Assembly: GCA_027459505.1 (NCBI GenBank)
Contig: DAIDIE010000013.1
Span: forward strand, 1 to 64,000
From: Acidobacteriota bacterium
Lineage (GTDB): Bacteria; Acidobacteriota; Terriglobia; Terriglobales; SCQP01
Reading direction: 5' to 3'
DNA: 64,000 nucleotides
Positions 55,353-63,960 of the stretch are shown here, one piece after another. A program made the translations under genes and the position numbers. A model generated the notes under the pieces. That model was not told the origin of the DNA. It made no database searches and was given only the letters and a program-made list of their open reading frames with translations. Each line of letters starts with the position of its first letter. Positions within the stretch are counted from its first letter, which is position 1.

Positions 55353-57071
55353 CTATTGCCCGGCGCCCAACTCCGCCGGGCAGCCGCTTCCCACTGGCGC
55401 CAGGAACAGGAACCGGTCGCCGCGCGCCGAGCGCAGCAGGGCGCATACCCGCCGCCCGCTCAACAGCTCCGGCGCCGCCTCCACCGGATCGAATGCCGCC
55501 GCTCCGCTCCGCGGCCACGACTCCTCCAGCCGCTCAAAAAAGTTGAGCTGGTACAGCACCGGCGTTGCCGGCTGCCGGCCCCACTCCCGCGCCGCCGCGC
55601 GGAACTGCTGCCGCGTAAACATGCCGGGCTGCAGATAATCAAAGCGCGAGGGCTCGCGGGTCGCCGTCAAAAAGTTATAGAAAGGCAGATAGGGAAACAC
55701 AATCAGGCGCCCACCCCTCCGCAGGTGGCGGAGTTGATACAACAGCGCCTCTTCCCCGGGCGCCGCCACGACCCGGCCCCGCCGCGTGGCGATCGTTTGC
55801 GTGCCCCCCATCCCCAGCGCCAGCAACAGCGCCACTGCAAACGCCCCATACGAACTCAGCAGCGGCAGCGTCAGCCATCGCCGGATCGCCCGGAAGCGGC
55901 TGCTGCCCCATAACGCGACCCATGGCAGCAGTAAGAGCGGCTCCAGATACACAAAGTGCACAGCGTCGCAACGCCCCAGCAGGATACCCGTCAGAACGCC
56001 ACTTTCCGCGGCGCAGATCACCGTCTCCGCGGCATGACGGTTGCCCTTCCCCCGGCTTAGGTTGGCGTGCCGCAGCGCGCCACAGAACAAAAGCAGTGGA
56101 CCCAGAAACGCCAGCCAGGGCAGCCACAAGCTGGGCGCCACCACCCAGAATGAAAACAGCCGGTGCGCCCACCCGCCGCCCCACAAGATCGTGCGGCTCC
56201 GCGCCGTCCAATCCGGATCGCCCAGCCGCACCAGGTTTGCCCCGCTGTAATGACCTAACGGCCAGAACCAACAGGCCAGCGCAGTCGCAAGGGTGTGCTT
56301 TAGTCTCAGCACCGCCAGGGTGGCCGCCAATGGCAGGCTCCAGCCCAACCCAAACCACAGCCCTGCGGAAATGCTGGACGTGCTCCGCCCCTCCCGTCGC
56401 GCGCGGAGTGCCAGCAGCGTGCCCCCCAACAACAGTCCAAACAGCAGTCCCGCTCCAACCGACTGCTCAAACAGCACTGTTAAGCCGGTCAACATACCCG
56501 CCGCGGCAGCCCAGACACACTCCGCCCGGCGCGAAACCGCGCCCGTTGCCGCCGCCGCCGCTGCAATCGCAACCAGGACCAACAGAGTCGCGAACCAGTT
56601 CGGCAACACCAGAAAGCGAAACGGCAACGCGCTCCCCATGACTACAAGTGCGAACCACAAAGCCGTTCCGCGAGACGCCACGCGCCGCCCCAGAGCGTAA
56701 CTGGCTGGGTTGACTCCCGCCCCCGCCACAACCAGCGTCCAGCGCGCCACGGTGAAGCTCCGGCCAAAAAGGCGAAACACTGCCGCCAATAGATAGAACA
56801 CGCCCGGCGTGTAAAACGTAAAGAAATCGCGGTAGGGGAGTTGGCCATGCGCCACCCGCACCGCTCCCTGCAGGAAAATGCCTTCGTCCGGGTCGAGCCG
56901 TGTAAAACGGCGGAAACAAGACAGATAGGCCGCCCCGAGCACAAAAAGCCCGAGCATGACGGCGGCGTCGCTTTGCCACCAGCTCCGCTTCACCGCGCCC
57001 TCTTGCGCCGCCCCCGGCCACAGCGCGGCCATGGCGCGAGTTCCGGCGATGGCGGTTGCGGTCGTCAGCAT
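55353..57071 (-). CDS. GT-C-like polytopic membrane protein upstream of flp
   Basis: A 572-residue protein with about ten transmembrane helices. The first loop has the GT-C acidic motif RLDPDEGIFLQGAVRVAHGQ followed by PYRDFFTFYTPGVFYLLA, as in GT39/GT83-like lipid-linked sugar transferases. The C-terminal soluble part is Arg-rich. It lies directly upstream of the flp regulatory region on the same strand and follows another GT-C-like gene by 42 bases. A role in glycosylating pilin or envelope is an inference from position. The start is uncertain. Confidence 0.72.
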   Translation of the reverse strand: MLTTATAIAGTRAMAALWPGAAQEGAVKRSWWQSDAAVMLGLFVLGAAYLSCFRRFTRLDPDEGIFLQGAVRVAHGQLPYRDFFTFYTPGVFYLLAAVFRLFGRSFTVARWTLVVAGAGVNPASYALGRRVASRGTALWFALVVMGSALPFRFLVLPNWFATLLVLVAIAAAAAATGAVSRRAECVWAAAAGMLTGLTVLFEQSVGAGLLFGLLLGGTLLALRARREGRSTSSISAGLWFGLGWSLPLAATLAVLRLKHTLATALACWFWPLGHYSGANLVRLGDPDWTARSRTILWGGGWAHRLFSFWVVAPSLWLPWLAFLGPLLLFCGALRHANLSRGKGNRHAAETVICAAESGVLTGILLGRCDAVHFVYLEPLLLLPWVALWGSSRFRAIRRWLTLPLLSSYGAFAVALLLALGMGGTQTIATRRGRVVAAPGEEALLYQLRHLRRGGRLIVFPYLPFYNFLTATREPSRFDYLQPGMFTRQQFRAAAREWGRQPATPVLYQLNFFERLEESWPRSGAAAFDPVEAAPELLSGRRVCALLRSARGDRFLFLAPVGSGCPAELGAGQ

Positions 57072-57073
57072 GC

Positions 57074-57121
57074 TTTCGTCACCATGCTTTCACCATGCCC
57101 TTCACCATGCTTTTCACCATG
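57074..57121. repeat. Short tandem repeat of TTTCACCATGC
   Basis: Four ACCATG cores at 57081, 57092, 57104 and 57116, spaced 11-12 bases, span the gap between the two GT-C-like genes. On the minus strand each unit contains both ATG and TGA, and the first TGA ends the upstream gene. Confidence 0.6.
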
Positions 57122-58709
57122 CCTCGCCCACGCGTAAGCGCGGCTGAGCCGCTTTCACAAACGTTCGCCGGCGCAGCAGCACCGCGTGTTTTCCCCAACA
57201 CACAACCTCCCACTCCCGGTCAGCCATGAGGTACCGCGTCAGCGGCTGACCCGGAGGAAACAGCACATAATCAATGCCGTAGCTCCGCAGCACTCCAGAC
57301 ACATCCTTGAGTTGCAGCAATGACAAGTAATCGCGCAGCACGCCGGCGTACTCGAATATGTCCACGCGGCTGTCAATAAACACCGGAATGCGAGGCTGCT
57401 TCCAGCCAACGTATCCCCCCCACTCGTAGTAATTCAGCAGGTTTCCTTGCAAGCTCTGGCTGCCCAGCTCGTTCAAGGATGCTTGCGGAAAGTGGGCGGC
57501 CACCTCCTTCCGCAGCTCTTGCCGGCCGGGATAATACCAGCAGGCGAGCACGCCAAGCCCTACAACAAACACCCCGTTCACCCACCCGCGGTCGCGCTGC
57601 CGGTCATATGCGGGCAGGAAGTCCAGCACCACGGCAATACCGGGAGCCGCCAGCAGCGCAAAAAAGAACAAAAAGCGCTCGTAGCTCAGTCCGCAGAACA
57701 AGGCGAATCCGCTCAGCCCCAGTTCCCCCAGCTCCCAGCGCCGCTTCCGCAGCAAGGTGGAGAGCAGCCAAACCGCGCCCAGCAATAACAGCAGGCGCCC
57801 GCGCGGACTATGGAAATCCACCGGCATCCACTCCTGCACATGCTGGGTATTGAGGGGCTGATGAAAGGCCAGGTCCAGCGGATAGAGCACCAGACGCCAT
57901 CCCCAGGGATTGATAAACAACGCCGCTACGCTACACGCCAGGGTTGCCCCCAAAGCGCGCAACTGAGGCCCGCTCCAGCGCCGCGCCCACACCAGGCCCC
58001 AGTCTCCCTCCCAGAATCCCGCGGCGATAAAGCCGGCCAGCACCAACAGGCCCAACGCCCAGCTCCCGTGCAGATTGATCCAAAGACAAAACAGGCCGGG
58101 AACGGCATACAGCATTCCCGTCTTTCCTGCGCGCCAGCCCTGCAGCAAAAGCAGCAGCACCAGCAGGCACAGGTACCCCAAAAGGATTGTTCTCGGCCCA
58201 AAGTTCACCGAGGCCAGCGCCACACAAATCACTCCTGTGACTGCGGCGGCCTTGATATTTCTTGTCCGCCAGTAGGCGAGCCCAGTCATACCGAGACAGA
58301 TGACTTCGAGGAGCACCAACATCAGGAATTCGACTCCTTCTAAACCGCCCCACCGGTATGCAAGATAGAAGATAGCTTCGGCGAGCCACTCGTGATCCAT
58401 CCATGGGTGCTGGCGCACGGTAAATGAGTAAGTATCGACACGGGGCAAATGCTGCTGGGCCACAATGGCCTGCCCGTCGCGCAGGTGCCACCACAAATCG
58501 GGATCGGGCAGGTTCCCCCGCGCAATCAACAACACGGCGGTCGCGACCACGGCCAGCAGGACGAGATGAAACGGCAACCAGAGACGGCGCGCGCCACCTG
58601 TCTCAGTGGCGCGGCGCGCCAACGGTGCACACGAGAGCGTTGCGCCGCTGGCGGGCGCGCTTGGGCTGCTGCGAGCAACGGCGGGAGAGGAAAGGGACAG
58701 CGGCATCAC
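57114..58709 (-). CDS. Second GT-C-like polytopic membrane protein
   Basis: A 531-residue membrane protein with about ten helices and a 45-residue Ser/Ala-rich cytoplasmic N-terminus. Its first loop carries LPDPDLWWHLRDGQAIVAQQ and later PWMDHEWLAEAIFYLAY, an arrangement like GT-C enzymes but of a family I cannot name. The C-terminal globular part has IPVFIDSRVDIFEYAG. It is the first gene of the minus-strand pair, divergent from the sigma-54 regulator. No function is established. Confidence 0.7.
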   Translation of the reverse strand: MMPLSLSSPAVARSSPSAPASGATLSCAPLARRATETGGARRLWLPFHLVLLAVVATAVLLIARGNLPDPDLWWHLRDGQAIVAQQHLPRVDTYSFTVRQHPWMDHEWLAEAIFYLAYRWGGLEGVEFLMLVLLEVICLGMTGLAYWRTRNIKAAAVTGVICVALASVNFGPRTILLGYLCLLVLLLLLQGWRAGKTGMLYAVPGLFCLWINLHGSWALGLLVLAGFIAAGFWEGDWGLVWARRWSGPQLRALGATLACSVAALFINPWGWRLVLYPLDLAFHQPLNTQHVQEWMPVDFHSPRGRLLLLLGAVWLLSTLLRKRRWELGELGLSGFALFCGLSYERFLFFFALLAAPGIAVVLDFLPAYDRQRDRGWVNGVFVVGLGVLACWYYPGRQELRKEVAAHFPQASLNELGSQSLQGNLLNYYEWGGYVGWKQPRIPVFIDSRVDIFEYAGVLRDYLSLLQLKDVSGVLRSYGIDYVLFPPGQPLTRYLMADREWEVVCWGKHAVLLRRRTFVKAAQPRLRVGEAW

Positions 58710-58781
58710 GCAAAGCGCCGCGCACGCCTCTCACCAATGTGGCCGCAGTAGAGGCCACGGGACAGCAATTGGGCATAAAGA

Positions 58782-58802
58782 GGCGGCGGTCCACCCGCCG
58801 CC
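58782..58802 (+). promoter_or_regulatory. Hairpin in the leader of the sigma-54 activator gene
   Basis: Perfect 8-base arms GGCGGCGG and CCGCCGCC with a 5-base loop end 15 bases before the GTG start, close enough to affect ribosome access. A second small dyad (TGGCC...GGCCA, 58740-58757) lies upstream. Confidence 0.4.
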
Positions 58803-58817
58803 GCGGGAGCAGGACAA

Positions 58818-60254
58818 GTGACTCAACAGACCTCCGGCGCGCTAACGTTGCTGGTGATTGCAACCGACCCCGCACTATCCTCTTCGCTTCCCATGATCTT
58901 GGGAGCGGACTACCGCTGCGACTTCTACCCGCACCCGCTGGCCGCCGTCGAGCGTCTGCACACCCTGCCGCGGCAGCCGGTTCTGCTGCTGGAATGGGGC
59001 GCGGATCAGACCTCCAATCAAACACGCCTGAGCGCGTTGACCGCCCTGGCGAACATGCCCCCGGTGATTGTTCTCAGTTGGGACCGGGAACGCGAGAGCG
59101 CGCTGGCCGCCGCCCGCCTGGGCGCCAGTGATTTTCTTCCCCAGCCACTCGACGCTCAAGAACTCCGCTTCGCTCTGACCCGCGCCTTTCGGACTGTGGC
59201 GCTGCGCCGTGAACTGTCGCGCGCGCGCCAGGCAGCCGCCCCAACCGCCTTACCCGGCATGTTGGGCGAGGGCGCCCGCATGCGGCAACTGCAAACCACC
59301 GTTGGCAAAATGGCGACGGTCTGCAGCACGGTGCTGATTACCGGCGAGAGTGGCACTGGCAAGGAACTGGCGGCGCGCGCCATTCACCGCATGGGTCCGC
59401 GGGCGCAGCGCCCTTTTGTCGCCTTCTCCGTCTGCGACTTGCCGGAAAGCCTCCTTGAAGCGGAGCTCTTCGGCTACGAGCGCGGCGCCTTTACCGGCGC
59501 GCTCCAAAGCCGGGCCGGCCGCTTCGAGGAGGCGCAGGGCGGGACGATTTTTCTCGATGAAATCGGCGATCTTGCCCTGCCTCTTCAATCCAAACTCCTG
59601 CGCGTTTTGCAGGAGCGCACCGTTCGGCGCCTGGGCGCCAGACGCGAAACCCCACTCGACGTGCGCGTCATCTGCGCCACCCATCGCAACCTCCCCGCCA
59701 TGGTGCGGGCCGCGAGTTTCCGTGAGGACCTGTTCTTCCGCATTTCCGTACTGCAACTCGACTTGCCGCCGCTGCGCGAGCGCATCGAAGAAATACCGGT
59801 CCTGGCCGAGGCGTTCGTCCGCGACTTTGCCGTTACCCATGGCAAGTCGGCCCGCGGCATGAGCCCCGGATATCTGCGCGCCCTGCTGACCGCACCCTGG
59901 CCCGGCAACGTGCGTCAGCTCCAGAACGTCATCGAAAGAAGTGTGGTGATGTGTGACGGCAACTGCCTCGAAGTGGAGGACCTCCCGCCCGAGTTGCAAC
60001 CAGCCAGCCGTCCGCTTCCCGATGCCGGGATCAGCTTCCACAGCGCCGTCCAAAGCTACAAACGCGAACTGGTGCGCGCGGCTCTGCGCTCTCATCGCGG
60101 CAACAAATTGCGGGCGGCGCGCTCCCTCGCCATCAGCCGCGGCTACCTGCACCGCATCCTCCATCAGTTGGGCCTTGACGCGGAGTTCAGCGAGCCTTTC
60201 GCTCAGGAAAAGGAGCCCCGGCCGCAACCCGCCCCCGCCCGGCTACCGATCTAG
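58818..60254 (+). CDS. Sigma-54-dependent activator (NtrC family) with a degenerate receiver
   Basis: A 478-residue regulator. Residues 1-125 have the receiver fold, but Glu59 (LLLEWG) stands where the phospho-acceptor Asp belongs, and the conserved Lys is Gln109 (FLPQPLD). The AAA+ domain (145-380) is complete: Walker A GESGTGKE (176-183), ERGAFTGAL for sigma-54 contact, Walker B IFLDEIGDL and the arginine region FREDLFFR. A Fis-type HTH ends the protein (RAARSLAISRGYLHRILHQL). It is divergent from the GT-C genes and next to the tad locus, whose flp promoter looks sigma-54 dependent. Confidence 0.92.
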   Translation: MTQQTSGALTLLVIATDPALSSSLPMILGADYRCDFYPHPLAAVERLHTLPRQPVLLLEWGADQTSNQTRLSALTALANMPPVIVLSWDRERESALAAARLGASDFLPQPLDAQELRFALTRAFRTVALRRELSRARQAAAPTALPGMLGEGARMRQLQTTVGKMATVCSTVLITGESGTGKELAARAIHRMGPRAQRPFVAFSVCDLPESLLEAELFGYERGAFTGALQSRAGRFEEAQGGTIFLDEIGDLALPLQSKLLRVLQERTVRRLGARRETPLDVRVICATHRNLPAMVRAASFREDLFFRISVLQLDLPPLRERIEEIPVLAEAFVRDFAVTHGKSARGMSPGYLRALLTAPWPGNVRQLQNVIERSVVMCDGNCLEVEDLPPELQPASRPLPDAGISFHSAVQSYKRELVRAALRSHRGNKLRAARSLAISRGYLHRILHQLGLDAEFSEPFAQEKEPRPQPAPARLPI

Positions 60255-60284
60255 TCTCCTTAATCCCATCGCGCGGAGCTCCTC

Positions 60285-60878
60285 ATGCACCACCGTCTTA
60301 CAAAAACCTCGGAAGGCCGTTGCGAGCGCGAGCGCAGTGAGCGCGGGCAGAGCTTGGTGGAAAGTGCCATTCTCACTCTCTTCCTGGTCTTCCTCATGCT
60401 CAACACCGCCAACTTCGCGTACTTCTTCATGGTGGCCCTGCACCTGACCGGCGCGCCCCGCAGTGGCGCTGAATACTCCATGCTCGGCTTCGCCACCCCC
60501 GGCGCCCTCTCGCTGGCCGCCGCCGGCCCCAGTAGCAGTTCCACATCCGTCAGCTGGCTTACTTACCAGGACATGACTGGCGCCCTGCCCAACGCCTCGG
60601 GCGCCGCCCTTCAGGTCTGCTCGCAGGCCCTCGGAGTCACTGCCGGGGTGGCGGGCTGCCAAAGCTTTGGCGGACCAGCCAACTTTCCCGGGCCCGGCAC
60701 CGATCCGGAGACCCCAAACTTCATCATGCAGCGCGTCGACGTCAGTTACACCTTTCAGCCGCTGGTGCCCGGCACACTCTTCAACCTCGGGCTGCTGCCC
60801 TCGTCTTTGTGCAGCGGCAGTCTTACGGCATTTAGCTGCACCTTTCACGGCTACGCCGAAATGCGCGCCATGAATTAG
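60285..60878 (+). CDS. TadE-type pseudopilin 1
   Basis: A 197-residue minor pilin-like protein. The prepilin-type site ERG/QSLVESAILTLFLVFLML has Glu at +5, suggesting processing by TadV. A long Ala/Gly/Pro-rich exported tail with several Cys follows. GGAG lies seven bases before the ATG. It sits 30 bases after the sigma-54 activator and starts the plus-strand TadE/G run. Confidence 0.85.
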   Translation: MHHRLTKTSEGRCERERSERGQSLVESAILTLFLVFLMLNTANFAYFFMVALHLTGAPRSGAEYSMLGFATPGALSLAAAGPSSSSTSVSWLTYQDMTGALPNASGAALQVCSQALGVTAGVAGCQSFGGPANFPGPGTDPETPNFIMQRVDVSYTFQPLVPGTLFNLGLLPSSLCSGSLTAFSCTFHGYAEMRAMN

Positions 60879-60889
60879 CGAGACTCCCC

Positions 60890-61357
60890 ATGCCCTGCCT
60901 CCGCCGCGTTTCCTTCTCTCCCCACTCCCCCACCCAGGGACAGGCCAGTGTCGAATTCCTGCTCAGCATCATCTTCCTGCTCTTGATCATCTTCGGGGGC
61001 TTTGAAACGGTGATGCTGCTCTACACCTACAACGCCGTCGGCGGCGCCGCCAAAGAGGGCTTGCGCTATGCCGTGGTCCACGGCTGCGGCGCCACTAGCG
61101 CCACCTGCAGCGGCTCCTGCTCACCCGCCTGCGCCGACACCGGAGCTGCCAACGTCTCCGCTGTTGTCAAAAGTTATGCCCAGCTCTCCTTCCACGATAT
61201 CTCCAGCATGAATGTCAGCGTCTCCTACCCCGATGGCGGCGCCTCTTCTCCCGATCGCGTGCGCGTCACCGTGCAGTACCCTTACCGGCCACTGCTCAAT
61301 CTGGGCTGGCCCACCGTCACTGTCGATAGTGCCGCGGAGGGACGAATCATCAACTGA
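60890..61357 (+). CDS. tadE: TadE-type pseudopilin 2
   Basis: A 155-residue TadE-like protein with cleavage site TQG/QASVEFLLSIIFLLLIIFGG (Glu +5, Phe +6). The exported part has paired Cys (CGATSATCSGSCSPAC) that probably form disulfides. TadE/TadF pseudopilins are needed for Flp pilus assembly. Twelve bases separate it from the previous gene. Confidence 0.9.
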   Translation: MPCLRRVSFSPHSPTQGQASVEFLLSIIFLLLIIFGGFETVMLLYTYNAVGGAAKEGLRYAVVHGCGATSATCSGSCSPACADTGAANVSAVVKSYAQLSFHDISSMNVSVSYPDGGASSPDRVRVTVQYPYRPLLNLGWPTVTVDSAAEGRIIN

Positions 61358-61372
61358 CCCGGAGTAAATCCC

Positions 61373-62953
61373 ATGCAACCCGCCGCATCAATTCCTCGTA
61401 GAAACCGCAGGCAACCAGGGCAAGCCAGCATTTTTGTCGCCCTGATGCTGGTGTTTTTCCTGGTTGGCTTTGTGGGCTTCGGCGCCGATATGACCGATCT
61501 GTGGTTTCACCGGCAGCGCGCGCAGACCGCGGCCGACGCCGCCTGTGGCGCCGGCGCCATGGACATGCTGGCTCTCTCGCAGGGCATCGCGCTGCCCTCC
61601 ATGGGCTTCACGCCTGGAACCCCATTCGATTGCGCCAACGCCTCCAGTGCAGCGCCCTGCGTTTACGCCGCCGCCAATGGCCAGGACGGCGCCGGTCTGC
61701 AATCCGGTCCGTCCAGCGATGTCGCGGTCAGCTTTCCCGGCAGTGTCCCCAGCGTGACCACGCCTCCAGCCAGCCTCGCCCCCGTTCCCTTCATGCGCGT
61801 CGACGTCACCGATCGCGTTCCCACTATCTTTGCCGGCGTCTTCTCCGGCTCGCGCACCGCCGACGTCCGCGCCATGGCCGAATGTGGATTGGTCCTGGCG
61901 AACTCCCCCGAACCCATCGTGGTGCTGCATCCCAACGAAGCGCAGTCGCTGCAGGTGCAGGGCAATCCGGATATCGCCATCGAGGGCGGCCCCAACAAGA
62001 GTATCGAGGTGAACTCCACCAGTCCCACCGCGGTCGTTATCGGTGGCAGCGCCCTTATCGACCTTAGCAAGGGCGGCCCCAATTACACGGGCAGCAACCT
62101 GGGCGTCTTCGGCGGACCATCCACCGCCCCCGGCGGCTTTCTCGCGGGCAGCACTGGCGGCTGGCAATCTCCCGCCAGTCCCGTCGCTGATCCCTTCAGC
62201 ATGCTCGCCGCCCCAACCCTTCCCGCCTCCAATGGAGTGGTCACCAATGTCGCCTATGGCGTGAACGGCTGCCCGGACACAACCGGCTGCCAGGAGTACA
62301 CCGGGGGATACTACCCGTCCGGCATCCAGGTGAAAAACACCACCGCAATCTTCGATCCCGGGCTTTACTATCTGGTTGGCGGACTGCAGTTACAAGCCAA
62401 CTCCAACGTCCGTCCCAGCACCGCCGCCGGCGACGGCACCTACGGAACTACGTTCTATTTCTCCGGAACCGGTTCTGTGACTGTCTGGTCCAACTCCGGC
62501 ACCCGCGCCATTGACGCCTTCGATACCAGCCGTGCCACCTGCCCCGCCGGGCCCGCCCCCAACCCTCCCCTGCCCGCGACCATGCAGGGCAACATTCTGA
62601 TGGGACCCTGCGGCGGCGTCTACGGCGATCCCCTCCAGCAATACCGCGGCATCCTGTTTTTTCAGGACCGTGCCGCCGCCGCCAACGCCAGTTGGGGCGG
62701 CGGAGGGCAGTTCCTCCTCGCCGGCACCATGTACTTCCACCAGTGCAACGCCGCCGGAACCGGGGCCAATTGCGTCGCACCCCCCGCTGGCTACAATACC
62801 GTCTTCAGCCTGCAAGGCAATTCCGGAAGCGGCACCTACGTGCTCGGAGAAATCATCGCCGACACTCTCTACCTGGGTGGCACCTCGGGAATCACCATGC
62901 AGCTGAACCCTTCCGCCACCTACAGCGTGCTGAAAGTGAGCCTGTTGCGCTAA
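61373..62953 (+). CDS. tadG: TadG-like pilus protein
   Basis: A 526-residue protein with an N-terminal TadG/TadE-like helix (RQPGQASIFVALMLVFFLVG) and the FGADMTDLWFHRQRAQTAAD segment typical of the family. A long exported Gly/Ser/Thr-rich region follows, with a beta-rich pattern (PEPIVVLHPNEAQSLQVQG) and no von Willebrand domain that I can see. It shares the G-Q processing-like context with the two preceding genes. GGAG lies nine bases before the ATG. It may be a tip or adhesive component. Confidence 0.85.
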   Translation: MQPAASIPRRNRRQPGQASIFVALMLVFFLVGFVGFGADMTDLWFHRQRAQTAADAACGAGAMDMLALSQGIALPSMGFTPGTPFDCANASSAAPCVYAAANGQDGAGLQSGPSSDVAVSFPGSVPSVTTPPASLAPVPFMRVDVTDRVPTIFAGVFSGSRTADVRAMAECGLVLANSPEPIVVLHPNEAQSLQVQGNPDIAIEGGPNKSIEVNSTSPTAVVIGGSALIDLSKGGPNYTGSNLGVFGGPSTAPGGFLAGSTGGWQSPASPVADPFSMLAAPTLPASNGVVTNVAYGVNGCPDTTGCQEYTGGYYPSGIQVKNTTAIFDPGLYYLVGGLQLQANSNVRPSTAAGDGTYGTTFYFSGTGSVTVWSNSGTRAIDAFDTSRATCPAGPAPNPPLPATMQGNILMGPCGGVYGDPLQQYRGILFFQDRAAAANASWGGGGQFLLAGTMYFHQCNAAGTGANCVAPPAGYNTVFSLQGNSGSGTYVLGEIIADTLYLGGTSGITMQLNPSATYSVLKVSLLR

Positions 62954-63018
62954 TGCGCTACCCGACGGACCAGGGGTTCATCGCTGCCGAACATAAGCCG
63001 GCGTGCGGCTCTCGCCTT

Positions 63019-63960
63019 TTAGCCGGCCTCCAGTGCTTCACGCACATGCACCAGCGCCTCCGCCTGTATTGCCGGCTCGTCGCCAAAACCGCGCAGCCAG
63101 TGCATCCCTAACTCCCGGCGGAACCAGGTCATTTGCCGCTTGGCGTAATGGCGCTGTTCCTGCTGCGCTTCCGCCAGCGCCGCGGCCGGGCTGGCGCCGC
63201 GCAAGATAATGTCGCACGCCTGCTTGTAGCCGTGCGCCTCAAACATGCGCAGGTGTGCCGGGTAGCGCTCCAGCAGCGCGCGCGTCTCTTCCTGGATCGG
63301 TCCCGAAACGCTGGCGCCCGCGAACATCGCCTCCGCCCGATGGTTGATGCGCTCATACAATGCCGCTCTTGCCGGATCCAATCCCAGACGAATGGGCCGC
63401 GCCTCCGTAAATGCCGTGGGCGCGCGCTCACCCCAAACCTCCCGCAGTGACCTTCCCGCGCGCAGCCGCACCTCCAGCGCCCGAATCACTTTGGGGGTGT
63501 CGCGCACGGCTATGCGCGCGGCGCTCTCCGCATCCAACTGCCGCAATAAGCGGTGTAACCATTCCGGCCCCCGCTCGACCACGCGGGTTCGAAGGCGCTG
63601 CCGCAAGGCTTCATCTTTCTCCGGCAACTCCGATAAGCCCTCAAGCAGCGCACGCAGGTAAAAGCCCGTGCCTCCCACCAGTAGCGGCAGCGCTCCGCGT
63701 TGATGAATATCCCTGACCCGCTGCCGGCCGCGCCGCGCGTATTCGCCCGCAGTGAACCACTCTTCGGGAGACACCTCCCCGACCAGGTGATGGGGCACCG
63801 CGGCCAACTCCTCCGCCGAGGGCTTCGCGCTACCAACATCAAAGTCTTTGTAGACCTGCATGGAGTCGAAGTTCACGATCTCCACGTTGCCCAAGGCACG
63901 CGCTAGACCCAGCGCCAGGGCTGTCTTCCCACTTGCCGTGGGACCAGCAATGACCACCAC
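63019..63960 (-). CDS. miaA: tRNA dimethylallyltransferase MiaA (5' end may extend past the window)
   Basis: A 313-residue enzyme adding an isopentenyl group to A37 of tRNAs reading UNN codons. The P-loop AGPTASGKTALAL, the DSMQVYKD motif and LLVGGTGFYLRALLEG are present, as is the C-terminal TWFRRE. The GTG at 63960 (VVVIAGPTASG) could be the start, but the frame stays open to the window end (about 13 more codons), so the true start may lie outside. It converges on tadG. Confidence 0.95.
   Translation of the reverse strand: MVVIAGPTASGKTALALGLARALGNVEIVNFDSMQVYKDFDVGSAKPSAEELAAVPHHLVGEVSPEEWFTAGEYARRGRQRVRDIHQRGALPLLVGGTGFYLRALLEGLSELPEKDEALRQRLRTRVVERGPEWLHRLLRQLDAESAARIAVRDTPKVIRALEVRLRAGRSLREVWGERAPTAFTEARPIRLGLDPARAALYERINHRAEAMFAGASVSGPIQEETRALLERYPAHLRMFEAHGYKQACDIILRGASPAAALAEAQQEQRHYAKRQMTWFRRELGMHWLRGFGDEPAIQAEALVHVREALEAG

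Noticed and set aside
54028-55518. Several Arg/Pro/Ala-rich frames around flp and tadV
   Set aside because: Artefacts of very high GC; flp and tadV explain the region.
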